Shown: in pieces, positions 12,617-23,216 of the stretch
Layout of the letters: every line of letters starts with the position of its first letter
Numbering within the stretch: position 1 is the first letter of the stretch
Source: Cloeon dipterum
Taxonomy: Eukaryota; Arthropoda; Insecta; Ephemeroptera; Baetidae
DNA length: 64,000 bases
Assembly: GCF_949628265.1 (NCBI RefSeq)
Contig: NC_088786.1
Location: 25,503,681 to 25,567,680 of the forward strand
Direction of reading: 5' to 3'
Notes under the pieces: generated by a model
What the model was told of the DNA's origin: nothing
The model's input: the letters and a program-made list of their open reading frames with translations, nothing else
Database searches by the model: none
Translations under genes and position numbers: made by a program

Positions 12617-14750
12617 CTCTGGCCGGCGGCGGCGACCAACTAACTAAACACGGCATCGCACATTCAAAAGTCTGCACTGCGCCACAATGGTCGGTCGGTG
12701 GGTCGGCGGAGAAGGAAAAGTACACGCTGGCGGAGCAACGCGAAAGACACAATAAAAATAATGCATGACACGCGGCGTGTGTCGTGCGCTACGCGAAAAA
12801 TCTGTGCTGCCCGCTGATTTTCTTAAGCTGTGTGTTAGATTGAATTACGTGGGAAGCAGCCAGTCGGTGAGAAATGCAAGGGGTTGGGTTCGGCTGTGCT
12901 GAAAGCGGCGACACTTGATACACGACGGCATCCTCCGACCTCCACTGACTTTTTCACAAAGACGCCAGCGAGCGCGGATTAGAATGAGCACCGCGAACAA
13001 ACGCTCTCGCTCGCCTCAAGGTGCTATTGCTTCTTGCTCTCCGCTCCGACCGAGTTGGTGAATGCACTGGCCTACTTTCCGCGCGCCGACTAATTTCCCC
13101 GTTCGCGCGAATCGCCAGCCCAGGTGCATTCGGATGATGCCTGCCTGCACTTGCTGCTAATTGCCCCTGCCCCTGATGACGCCTAATTAATAATTTAATT
13201 AATTCATAACGCGCGCGCGGTTTGCGGTCGTCTCGCTCTCTCACGGTGCGCCGCTAAATTAATTTCGTGATAATGAGAGCCGCCTCGATAAGCGCGCTCA
13301 CACCGCCGATAAGCTTTGGCTTGGCGGCCGATTTTGCTTCGGAAACACGCTCTGAACTTTGCCAGTTAAAAGGTCAGATCGCGCGCGAGGCGAATCTTCG
13401 AGAGCAAGCCATTTTGGTAACCGCGCCGAACGATTTGCTTAGCGACCGCTCGCCCCTTTCCCTGCTGCGGAATAAAATCAGGGAAAGTGTTTCGCGAACT
13501 TCTGCAATCGCTCGGGGGGCCCGTCGGGGGGCGATTCGGCCCGACACGATAGAAGGGCGTTGTTTATGGTACGCAAGTTAGCGAGTGTGTGTACGTACGC
13601 CATTGAGCACGACAAATCAATACCTGCAGTAGACGGTCTGGCGAACAGAAACGCGATTCGGGCCTTACCTTGCTGGGCCGCGTTGGACGAGAATTGCGGA
13701 ATGACGAACGTGCGAAACGCTAGCACGCCGATTTCGACGCTGCGTGGTGCGCGTTAGGGCCGTCGGCAGTCGGGATCGAATGCGGTGGGCGCGCGCGAAC
13801 ACCAGCCTGCAGCGGACTGGAGGCGAATTTGCGTAATGGCAGGCGGACGGGCGGGCAGGCAGGCGGTTGTTGGCCAACTAAAGTGGGATTATAAAATGCA
13901 CTCACTTACTGCCAGTCAAATTCACTCATGGTTGTTCGCTCTGCTCGGCCCAAGGGCTGCTGGGTGACGCGTTTCGGGGTGGGTGTCTGCGGCGGTGGCT
14001 GCTTGGTGTCTCTTGGGGTGCACACTACGACGGTATGGTCTATGTTTCCGGGGGCGGCTGGAGGACACTGAATGCACTCGGTTCGACTCACAGCGGTTGT
14101 TTCGGCAGGTGGCGGAGGAGAACTGCTGATTAAGAAAAGCGTGCGGGTTGTGGACAAGACAGTTCAAGATGTTTTTCAACAATATGTTATATTGGGTGGG
14201 GCCGGGATAAAGCTGGGCGCGACAGGCGACAGAAGAAATGAACGCAAGATGCAGAGGGGTAAAAAATAGGGCGTGACATCGCAGAATGCAGTGCTGCCAA
14301 CGTTCGCGTGGCAGACTTTGTGGCGGCACGTGCATTCATGATTAATCGGCGGCGAGCACCGATTTCCGATCCGACATGCACGCAGCATTCCCGGAATTCA
14401 CGGCGCCCCGTGGGGGTGGCCGTCCGTGTGGCGCGACACAGCCTGCAGGGTTAATCACCCGCGTTTCAGACGGACATTGCCAACATGACGGGGGCACTGC
14501 AGATGAAAAGCAATTAACTTGTGACCTCCTTGCCGCCATGGCGTCAGAGCCAAGTTGCGCTATCGTTTTATGTGCTGCTGTTTCAGCCACCTGTAGATTA
14601 GCATGGAAACAGCACTTTAATGCCTCTTTGAACGATTTATAATAAAACACATTAGCCTCTCATCTTTGCTCTTCGCGAAATCACAGCGTCCAAACGCAGG
14701 ACAACTTTTAATTTCTGCGTCGCATTTATTTTAAGCTCTAAAAGCGACAA

Positions 14751-17237
14751 TTAATTATCCTCTGATAGTAACAGTCTTGAACACACATTGTGGCCTATCT
14801 CGTTTTTACACTCCAGATTGGCTATCTTGGAACCGAACTGCAGAGCCCTCTTAGGAGCCGTTGAGGCCACTTTGAGACCCAAACGGAATGCAGCCAACCG
14901 CAAAAGCAATTTTTCTCCAGCTCCAGAGGGCAAGAAGCCAAATGGTGCAGTCCTTAAGTGCGCAGGCAGATTGACAATAAATTGCACAAAGTTTTCTGCT
15001 AGAAACGGGAATCGTGGCTGGCGACCTATTTAGCGGGATAACAATTTAAACAATGAAAGTTATCAAAAAGTTGAATGAAACCAACCTGAATTACTCACTA
15101 CCCTGTCATCTCTTCCCAAATTCCTGTAAGGTATCACAGCCAAATCGTGAGCCAATAATTTCGCTACTGATGACCAGTCTTCATTTTTACTGAACTGTTT
15201 CCTATATTTGGAATATCCACCTAGCAGCTCATCAGCTCCCATTCCAAGCAGCAGCACCTGAAAGTAATAAAGCATTATTTATTATAACTTGAATACTTCA
15301 AAATTTGATCTGGAAACCCTACGTTTGCTGGTGACTCATAGCCCTTTTCAGTGGTTCCAGCTGTATTGTGCTTGATTCCCTGGCCTCTAGCAGCAAACCA
15401 AAGTGCACAACCTAAACTATCGTCCAAAATCGAATTTAAAGGGAATATCAAATCTGCTATGCACTCATTTCTCTTCAGCTTCAGCTCGTCTTTGGTGACA
15501 TTCACCTACAAAAATTTAGTGAATTCAATAATCAGATTAAAATATTACAATGACCTGAACTCACCTCAACAAAATTAAATTCACGATCTGGAGCGATTTT
15601 CACAAGCTCAGAAAAAGAGGCTTTCCCAGTTATTCTGTCAGGAGTTTCGTAGCTTGGATCACTCTGTATTAACTGCTGCTCCATCGTGTCAACTATTGCG
15701 GGCTCCTCTGCAAATTTTGATCCTTTCTTCTTGCCCTTTGTGCGTGGAACTTGAGCTTGTGAGCAGGGAAAGGCAACATTTATGAGGTCAATACTAGATC
15801 CTGGAGGGACACAAAAATGTGCAAGAAGAGCAATGATCGTGGAGTCCAACCCTCCAGAAAAAAGCACAGCTACCCTAGAGTGCCTGCACGCCAATGCTTC
15901 CGCAGCGTTTTTCTATAAAAAAAAATAAAATTTAAGAATCAACTGGCAAAAGTTGCCTTTAAACTTACACAAGATTTGCATTTGGCTGGTTGCAATTTGC
16001 ACCTAACATCGACTGCAGTCTTCAGCTCTAAAATAAGATTATCAACCCTTGCAAGGACCTCAGGATCACTTAGAAGTTTTTCATAGAAGGATTCAATATT
16101 AAATGTCTCTGCTTGCTCATCGGCTCCATCCTTGACTAGTTGAATGAAACTATCACAGCTTTCAGGTAGCAGAAGACTGTTTGAGCAGTAATTTGATTTG
16201 GCCATAATGTCGGGGGAAACTTCAAAGTTGAAAATCTTGTTGAGTTGAAAGTTTTCAATTGCACAATTTATGTCTAAGTTGTGCCATGGAAACAATGTCA
16301 CTGAGTATGCTTCTTCAGAGAACTTTGCTAGGAAAATCCCAATAGCGGGAACCTCTTCAAATTCAGTTAGACGATGCCCAATTGAAGATAGCACCAAATT
16401 GCTTGAGCACTTGGCATTCCATAAAAGACTATGTCTACCAAGTGGATCTCTGCCAAACCAAAGCTCCTTAGTGGCTCTATTCCAATAGACAAAGCTCCAG
16501 GGACCTTCCACAGAGCTCAGGATATTGACAATATCCTTTTGAGAACCTTGCGTAGACTGTAGAGACTGAGACAGAAATGTAGTGTCACTTGTTGCTGGCT
16601 GTTAAATAATTTTGAGTCAGAAATGGCATTTTGGCATGGCAACATCATTACAGGAATTGTGGGTCCTCCAAAGACGTCTCCATTCCATAGCAACAGATTT
16701 CCTTCTTCATCGGTTGCTGGCTGACTTGTAATTTCTGCTCCTTGAAGTCCCAGCACAGATGCGAAAAAGTAAGCATTCCACCCCTCTAAATTAAATTCAA
16801 GCTCACTGCTGCAATCCGGGCCGCGTTCCAGTATGGAACTTTTAAAATGACTTTTCTGAAACAGCAAAAATTAAAATAGTATTTGCATTTAAGTTAGCTT
16901 ATTCTTTTGACACGTTATTTCGAGGACAAAAAATTCAATTTGCATTTTTTTTAAATTTCAATTTCGAGTACTGTTCGAGTTTTTAAATTTAATTACTCTC
17001 AAAAGACCAGCCCCTCTTGGATTTGTTTTGAAGTAAATGACAAAAAATAATGTTACCACAAGTGAGATATGCATGACGTAAATTTCGTAAATTTATGTAG
17101 ATAGATACATAATATTGACAGAATGGAGAAACTTGCATATTTTTGTAATGTTAGAATGATTTTCTCACCAAGCTCTGCAGTTTATTATTTTTTTCACAAC
17201 ATTTCTCGCTGGAAAACAGGCAAAATATTCCACACAT
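14751..17237 (-). CDS. ASNSD1: Asparagine synthetase domain-containing protein 1, complete, 7 exons, 623 aa
   Basis: Paralogue of class B asparagine synthetase with an N-terminal Ntn-type glutaminase domain and a C-terminal ATP-pyrophosphatase domain; the physiological substrate is uncertain in the family. Exons: 17169-17237, 16652-16855, 16599 excluded then 15969-16598, 15565-15912, 15323-15505, 15095-15257 and 14751-15025; total 1872 nt. The start MCGI supplies the nucleophilic Cys2. RRGP-like and LLWNGDVFGG blocks belong to the glutaminase half, followed by GPWSFVYW and WFGRDPLGRHSLLW. The ATP-binding SGGLDS is at about residues 320-325. The motifs GMGADELLGGYSKYR and PKRALQFGSKIA follow near the end. 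Length is close to the human protein (about 640). The intron at 16599-16651 is only 53 nt. The first exon is short (23 codons) but starts with MCGI in frame with a clean donor, so the start is secure. Confidence 0.93.
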
Positions 17238-17617
17238 TTTCGCTGTTAATAAGTTAGTATTAAACTGTTTAATGTATAATTTTTGCCTGTCCGTGTTTTT
17301 TGCCACAATATCTTTTAAAATATCTTGCGATTATAGTATGTAAGATATATTTTTAAAATGACAGTAACGGACGGTAATAAGAAACAAATTTCGTAAACTC
17401 GGCGTGTTCGTTTGTTTATGTTTTTAAAGATCACATGTTTCAGAGAGCCAAAGACCAAAGAGCATTATTTTTAACACAACCTCTTTGAACAAAAAAGGAC
17501 CAATCAGAGGCTTTATTTTGTCAGTACCGTGCTGCCATCTGGCTGACAACGCTGCTTCGTGGAACTTTTACATAGATCTCTTGCAGCCCGTGGAAGTAAC
17601 CCTTAACACGTTGGAGA
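17238..17617. promoter_or_regulatory. Shared head-to-head promoter region, ASNSD1 (left) and RpS3 (right)
   Basis: Only 380 nt separate the two start codons, so both promoters and 5' UTRs must lie here. It is AT-rich. A pyrimidine word CCTCTTTG near 17480 resembles the TCT initiator typical of insect ribosomal protein genes and is a candidate RpS3 start site. This is inference from position and motif only. Confidence 0.5.
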
Positions 17618-18838
17618 ATGGCGGCACAAATATCCAAAAAGCGAAAGGTGAGTTTATCCGTCTTTATTTGTGTGATCCTACCCTTTAATTGAGTCTTGGT
17701 GGAATGTGACTGTAGTTTAATTAATGGTTGTTCGTGGTAGATGATCCAATCGTCTCTCCATTGGATTGTTTACTTTCATTTTGGCCTCTAAAATACGCCG
17801 CCTGAAATAAAGTCATGCTGTGTCTTTTGTCGTTGTCAGAGAGATCGGTTCATCCAATTTTTAGTCGATTCCGCTTTGTTTTGCACTTCTAGCTCAATCA
17901 GGCGTCTCCAAAACATAAATAGTTGTCAATAGTCTTGGAATATTGTGAAGCCTCAGTCACTTTCCATGTAAACAAACAACACATGTCAATCCGGCACTTT
18001 TGTTGAGAAGTCTTAAGACTTGATCTAACGCGAATTCAAATTTCAGTTCGTCGCTGACGGTGTCTTCAAGGCTGAACTCAACGAGTTCCTGACTCGTGAG
18101 CTCGCCGAGGATGGCTACTCAGGTGTGGAAGTGCGTGTTACACCAACCCGCACTGAAATCATCATCATGGCCACAAGAACACAGAGCGTTCTTGGAGAGA
18201 AGGGAAGGAGGATCCGTGAATTGACCTCCGTTGTGCAGAAGAGATTTAACTTTGCCGACCAGTCCCTTGAGCTGTATGCCGAGAAGGTCGCCACCAGGGG
18301 TCTGTGCGCCATCGCTCAGGCTGAGTCTCTTCGTTACAAACTCATCGGTGGTTTGGCTGTCCGAAGGTAGGCAACTGTTTACTGGCCTAAGCTTTTTGAT
18401 GCTGACTCTTTGTTATGTAGGGCGTGCTATGGTGTTTTGAGGTACATCATGGAGTCTGGAGCCAAGGGCTGTGAGGTCGTTGTCTCTGGAAAGCTGCGTG
18501 GTCAGCGTGCCAAGTCCATGAAGTTCGTCGACGGTCTCATGATCCACTCTGGAGAGCCCACCAACGAGTATGTTGACTGTGCTACCCGTCACGTGTTATT
18601 GCGCCAAGGTATGGCCTAAACAATATATCAAAACCCAATTCATTCATTTATTCTTTCAAACGCAGGTGTGCTTGGCATCAAGGTGAAAATCATGTTGCCA
18701 TGGGATCCTCATGGCAAGATTGGACCCAAGAAGCCCCTTCCAGACAATGTTTCCGTTGTGGAGCCCAAGGAAGAGGTTTTGCCCACAGGACCAATGAGCG
18801 ACCACAAACCCGCTAAGGATGGTCCTATCATGTCATAA
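17618..18838 (+). CDS. RpS3: 40S ribosomal protein S3 (uS3), complete, 4 exons, 236 aa
   Basis: Small-subunit ribosomal protein at the mRNA entry channel; the family also has DNA-repair endonuclease activity reported in flies and mammals. Exons are 17618-17647 (10 codons, [10 protein letters not shown]), 18047-18366, 18421-18608 and 18666-18838, summing to 711 nt. The type 2 KH domain carries the expected GXXG loop as GEKG at residues 60-63. Strongly conserved blocks include [33 protein letters not shown] and [18 protein letters not shown]. The C-terminal tail is ten residues or so shorter than the fly protein. Intron 1 is 399 nt; introns 2 and 3 are 54 and 57 nt. The start is fixed by the first short exon, as in other animals. 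Confidence 0.97.
17744..17766 (+). repeat. Small perfect hairpin in RpS3 intron 1
   Basis: ATCCAAT and ATTGGAT form a perfect 7-bp stem with a 9-nt loop inside the first RpS3 intron. Ribosomal protein introns often host snoRNAs, but no full C/D or H/ACA architecture could be established here. Confidence 0.5.
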
Positions 18839-18847
18839 GTTTGCAAC

Positions 18848-18853
18848 ATTAAA
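18848..18853 (+). promoter_or_regulatory. RpS3 polyadenylation signal ATTAAA
   Basis: Variant poly(A) signal 10 nt after the RpS3 stop codon, giving a very short 3' UTR as is usual for ribosomal protein mRNAs. Confidence 0.6.
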
Positions 18854-20261
18854 TATAAAAACTTAAAAAGCTTTGCATGTTATTTTCCAACATATGTAAA
18901 TATATTAGAAGTTATTGAATTTGGATCCTGAAAGCTGTGTGGTGTAAAATGCCATAACCCAGTCTTATTGGTTTCAGTGGTCTTCAATTGAACCGCATAA
19001 TATAATATATTTTTATTGATCAGCATTAGAAGATCTAAGATAATTCTTCAGTCTTATTTCTGATATTGCTCTGTTTTCACACTAAACCAGGACTTAAGAA
19101 CTATTCAAGCACTCGGTGTTAACTTAATTGACCAATTGAGTGCAAAGCCCTAGAGTCAGCTCACAGAGATACAGCTTTCTAGGACTCATAATTAAATTTT
19201 TCTCTTTATTGGCGTCAAAATAATTGGAAATAAATAGTTACTTATTTTTGATAGATTGATGCCAACGAAGACAGAAGCAAGCTAGGTAATCGGCTCATCA
19301 TAATTCTTTGAAATTATTCAATTTTGCCTCCCTGGTGTATGAGCAGGACATATCTATGGGAAAACAAACAGTTTGATATTCACCAAGAAGTAGCACTTCA
19401 TTTAAACCGAGTAATATTTTACAGCATGAGTGGTTTCTTTCAATAAACAATTTCTTGAGGTTTGAATTCTACTGACGTTATAGAGATTAGGAGGAGTCAA
19501 GCTTTTGATTGAATCTGTTTACGTAAATTTGTAAAAAGCCGGTAAAAATTAAAATATTGCAGGACAAACTTTGTTTTGGCCATTAAGCACTAACTTCACT
19601 TCTAAAATTTCAACAGCCGCGCCTGCCCTCGGCCTAAATACTCAACCGTCGCTGCTGGGTAAAAATTTGGCTGAAGTGGGTTTAGTCAGCTGCGGCCTAA
19701 AACTACAAGGCTAAGACCTCTTATGTAAATAAATTTATCGTAAGCATAAATTAATTGCTGCTCAAATTACGGCACATCTGTTGACGACTGTTGTCTACTG
19801 GAGAAACAACTAGCATGAATGGCGGGTTTTGTTGAGAAAATTGGTAACAAGTTTTGCTTAGAAAGAAGTAGTGCTTTATTAAATAAATTTATTAAACAAT
19901 GACTCTGAAACCAGCTTACCACATACTCAATTTTAAAACTTGACAATTTCATGGCCCAGAGCATAATAAGATTATATTTTAAATGACTCAGGTTTTTGGG
20001 CCAAATTATGATCAGTAATTCACAGGAGTCTCATAAATTATAGTGATATTTTAAGTTGACAAACATAAAACTTATCCTACATAAGATGGTATAGATTTAT
20101 ATTGTCACAGTGACTAATGGCAAAATAGGATTTGAATTAATATAATTTTCTAACACTTGGAATGACAAAATTAATGAGTATTAGAATCATAAATTAACTA
20201 GTCAGTAGATTTCAGTTAAATACTTTGCATGGTTACTCATCAATCATTTCCAGTTTAAATA
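18854..20261. other. Convergent 3' intergenic region, RpS3 / syntaxin-7
   Basis: AT-rich and non-coding. On the minus strand two AATAAA signals at 19875-19880 and 19888-19893 could end the syntaxin-7 mRNA with a 3' UTR of about 400 nt. Nothing else was recognised. Confidence 0.6.
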
Positions 20262-22263
20262 TTAATTTGATAGTTCATAAATGATGTACGCAAGAATCAC
20301 AGCCAAAACAAGACCCAAACAGGTGAAGAATATGAACTTCTTCATTCGCGCCTTGGACTGTAGGGTAAAAAGGGAAGTGTTACTTTGCATCATAGTTTGC
20401 TGAATTAAAATCTCACCTGATAGTTACTGGCCTGTCTCAACTGGCCCGTACCTTCAGACACAAATATTTCTGTTTTCTCAACATGGGCTTCTATGCTGTC
20501 GATCACCTCCCCCTGCTCATACACCATTTGTCCCAGATCTTTGAAAATCTGGTTTACATCGCCAATGTCACTCTGTGGATTTGCTAAGATTATTTTTTCT
20601 TTTCAAATACGAAAATTTAATTAATACCTCCAATTGTCTGATCGCCTGCTCCCGCTCTTCCAGTTCTCTCAGCTCTTGCTCTTCTTGCAGCTGGGCCTGC
20701 TTCATTTCCTGCTGATCTTTCAGCTCTATCAGCTGCTCGGACTGTCTCGTACTCGCTCCTCCAAATCCATCTAAAAAAATGTTTTAGTTATGAAGGCTTT
20801 TAAGTTTTAAGTTATATTATTGCCAAATAAGATATTATCAAAAGGCTTTATACTTTGTGCTATTGGTCATTACGTTTGTGCTGTGTACCTGTTCCGCTAT
20901 ATTTTGTTTTAGATAAGTATAGAAAATTAAAAGATCTTCACTCTTGTCGCTGTAAAAACATATGTACTTCTTTAATATTGACCAATTGACTATTTTCATA
21001 TACTTTAAGGAAGTTTTAAAAGAAACGAGGACTGTGTCTTTTTTTAATCAGCAGTGGCAGGATGTGCGTAGTAATTATTGGTTCCCACCGATCAGATCTA
21101 ACATAGCGTCAAAATATTGGATTCCACGAGCTATCATTTTTTGCTTCCTGTACGAGAGTCACGAGTGTTTTTCTGATTTTTTAGGCGTACTTTATTTTTG
21201 TAATACAAATTATATAACAGTATTGTCGGGAACTCGCCTCTCTACTGCATTGTTTATTTACCCGTTTCAAAGCGCCTTACCCCAGCTAGCGCCATACCTG
21301 CGCGTCGCGTGAATCTAGCCCCCGGTGGTTTGAAATGTAATATGACACAACAAACCCCTAGTGTTAACATTTATCCTAAAATAATAAAACAGGGGCCTAA
21401 CATACTAAATTCAAAATGCTAAAAAGGCGACAATTCTTAGCTGCAGTAGGTAGAATAGCTCAAATTTAATTTCATTCCTTGCCACAATTTTTAAGAAATT
21501 GAAGACTTAATAGAATACAAAAATATTTTGAGTTTTTGAGCGAGAAAACTACGACTCAACTGGCCAAACCTTAACAAAGGAACAACAGAACTACCTAAAA
21601 CTCCCTTAATATAAAAAAAATCTTTATAAATAATATAGAATCAGGAGAAGCAGGAAGAAATGACGAGAAGTAAGCATGATAAAAGTAACATGGAAAGGAA
21701 ATTTTATTTTTTACTAACCCATGGACAAGGCCACCCTGCCAGAAGCCTGCTTAGCTCTTTTGATGTCCTCCTTTTCTTTTTGGGCCTCTAGCCTCTGGAC
21801 CTCTTGGAAGGACGTCAGCGCCGTGGTAAACTCCTCTGTGAGTCGCTCTTTTTGCATTTTCCATTGCTGCTTTTCTGAAGGAACAGATGTGTTGATTTTG
21901 GAGAGTTCCTTGATGTTGTCGTTCGTATCTTTCACCAGCTGCTGGGTGTAGTGTTGGAGTTGTCGCCTAAAAATTTGGTTAAACAGATTCAATTTTGTTG
22001 AACCAGAGGAAACAATTTTAATTACAGTTGAGACTTCAAGTCAGAACTCTCCTGAGGTGTGCCCAGTTGGTGAACCATTCGCTGCATAGAAGTGACTGTA
22101 GGGAACGAGATAATGTTATAACGGCAAGAAATAATTGTTTTACGTCCATACCATTTTTCGAGATTTTCTGGATGCTGCTTCCTATCGAGTGGGCCAACTG
22201 ATGAAAGTCTCGTTCGCCTCTGCCGCCGCTGCTGTTTTGATAAAGTGAGTATCCACCGTCCAT
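20262..22263 (-). CDS. Syx7: Syntaxin-7 / avalanche-like endosomal t-SNARE, complete, 6 exons, 274 aa
   Basis: Endosomal Qa-SNARE for early-to-late endosome fusion; in flies avalanche (Syx7) controls receptor trafficking and epithelial polarity. Exons: 22152-22263, 22026-22095, 21719-21966, 20628-20770, 20417-20572 and 20262-20357; total 825 nt. Residues about 15-125 form the Habc domain (LGTPQESSDLKSQL, YTQQLVKDTND, EEFTTALTSFQEVQR). The SNARE motif spans the end of exon 4 and exon 5 and includes DLGQMVYEQGEVIDSIE, with the zero-layer glutamine at about Gln211. Residues 251-270 form the C-terminal membrane anchor. The start-codon exon extends to 22287, where TTTTCTTAG marks a 5' UTR acceptor. 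Syntaxin-12 is the nearest alternative name; the layout fits the single insect Syx7 class. Confidence 0.9.
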
Positions 22264-23216
22264 AGTGGCTAGAGGAGTGTAACTGGCCTAAGAAAACACA
22301 AGCAGAGTCGTCTTAGTTAGTGCGTCACTGGCACATTAATCGGATTATTTATCAAACAATACCGAGGGCCACATCGTGAGTTACGAAGGTTTGTGTTTCT
22401 AAATTTGTCAACATTTAGGTATCATAAATCATATCGGAAAATGTACATGCATCATTTGTGTTGAATCAAGATGATCTTACCAAATTATCGGAATAATCCC
22501 AATCTTCTAGAGCAAATAAGATAAAGAAGGAAAGAAGCTAAATTAGCGACGTGAAATAGGCAAGTCCAAAGTAAAGAACTGTCAACTGCAGCGCAGGTCA
22601 TCTGATTTACACTCTGGCCAACTTGAGCAAATACTCAACAAATTATTCCTAAAAACTGTTGTGATCTAGAGTAAAATAAACTAACAGGTTCAAATAATAT
22701 TCAAATTCAAAAATATTTTTTATTTGATTGTTATTTTTTATATCTTTTCATAGCACCTAGGTGTAAATATTTTGTTCTCATGTGCTGCCAGCACTGCCAA
22801 TAACTACATTATTCGTTGTTTTTGAGCAAGTCAGTGCACACCTAGTCCAGACCGAAGGAACGGAATCGAGAAAGTCCTGCGCTGCTCGACCCCGTGCCCC
22901 ATTTCATTTTCTCAGGTAATTTTCGTGATTAAAAAGGGTAAGCCGATCGATCGGTGGGTTTTGAATATTTCATAGAAATCCATATACTGGGAGTGGCACA
23001 CTCGATTTCAAGTCATAAAGCCCGGCCATAAATTGGCCACGGTCAGACCCACACACGTTTCACACATCGCTCCCCCACAAAGGTGTTTGCTGCAGCTGTC
23101 TCATCATTGCCACACTTTCTAGACTTTGTAAACACGTAAAGAAAATCGGCTCTTGTAATTTCCAAGACACTTGCATTCCAGACTAGACCAAGTACCAGGA
23201 AGGAAAAGGATCAAAC
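22264..23216. promoter_or_regulatory. Head-to-head upstream region, Syx7 (left) and TMEM33 (right)
   Basis: This 953-nt region holds 5' UTRs and promoters for both genes. On the plus strand a candidate non-coding TMEM33 exon ends at 22915 (CTCAG followed by GTAAT). A matching acceptor, TTGCATTCCAG, ends at 23181, 35 nt before the start codon. On the minus strand an acceptor at 22288-22289 implies an upstream Syx7 leader exon. Confidence 0.55.

Larger units (their letters stand above)
3841..14750. other. About 11 kb non-coding region between mbl and ASNSD1
   Basis: No open frame here resembles a protein family I know, and no tRNA, rRNA or transposon is evident. CpG-rich stretches (about 3850-4950, 7050-8200, 8850-9700, 12250-14500) alternate with AT-rich DNA. 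Since mbl is transcribed leftward, the region is the likely site of mbl promoters, 5' UTR exons and enhancers. Deciding this needs RNA data. Simple repeats are listed separately. Confidence 0.6.

Noticed and set aside
14076-14096. GGTTCGACTCA resembling a tRNA B box
   Set aside because: It lacks the final CC, and no A box or cloverleaf could be formed around it.
13922-14335. 137-codon minus-strand open frame
   Set aside because: Composition looks like chance in GC-rich DNA; Cys/His/Pro rich but with no regular zinc-finger spacing or known homology.
20962-21312. 116-codon plus-strand open frame
   Set aside because: It lies in a syntaxin-7 intron on the opposite strand, with no recognised family.
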